A stretch of 6,388 bases of DNA from Bacillota bacterium (lineage in GTDB: Bacteria; Bacillota; Dethiobacteria; Dethiobacterales; Dethiobacteraceae), in contig QLUI01000110.1 in the NCBI GenBank assembly GCA_018725345.1, positions 1 to 6,388 of the forward strand, in the 5' to 3' direction. Of the stretch, positions 6,388 to 6,388 are shown piece by piece; within the stretch, counting starts at the first letter, position 1; each line of letters opens with the position of its first letter. The notes below the pieces were generated by a model that saw only the letters and a program-made list of their open reading frames with translations, ran no database searches and was not told the DNA's origin. A program made the translations under genes and the position numbers.

Positions 6388-6388
6388 A

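Overview
The window carries the greater part of an arginine biosynthesis operon, all on the minus strand. Read in transcription order (high to low coordinates) it is argB, argD, argF, argG, argH, then a small membrane-protein gene of the DUF5665 type. Just past an AT-rich intergenic region is the start of another minus-strand gene, cut by the window edge. The gene order, the strong AGGAGG-type ribosome binding sites, the GTG and TTG starts and the moderate base composition fit a Firmicute. The order B-D-F-G-H, expected to follow argC-argJ, together with DUF5665, suggests the Negativicutes/Sporomusa group or a related clostridial lineage. This placement comes from recalled family and gene-order patterns, not from a search.

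Layout: 6321-6388 is the upstream edge, with a GC-rich hairpin and the argB ribosome binding site. argB occupies 5424-6320, argD 4221-5411, argF 3214-4146, argG 1980-3185, argH 596-1975 and the DUF5665 gene 259-579. The region 55-258 is non-coding and holds a weak hairpin and a plausible promoter. A truncated reading frame with a good ribosome binding site occupies 1-54.

The five arg genes cover N-acetylglutamate to arginine except for two steps: the ArgC reductase, and release of the acetyl group (ArgJ or ArgE). ArgB phosphorylates N-acetylglutamate and ArgD transaminates the semialdehyde. After deacetylation, ArgF carbamoylates ornithine, ArgG joins citrulline to aspartate, and ArgH splits argininosuccinate into arginine and fumarate. 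All five proteins are full length with intact catalytic motifs. Spacing is tight: 12 nt B-D, 74 nt D-F, 28 nt F-G, 4 nt G-H, 16 nt H-DUF5665. This points to one transcript with translational coupling. No operon promoter or convincing ARG box is visible, so control probably lies upstream of the window.

I see no clear new system. The points most worth a second look are the uncharacterised membrane protein tied to argH, the orphan Shine-Dalgarno sequence after it, the tandem palindromes plus T-run between argF and argG, and the REP-like hairpin ahead of argB.
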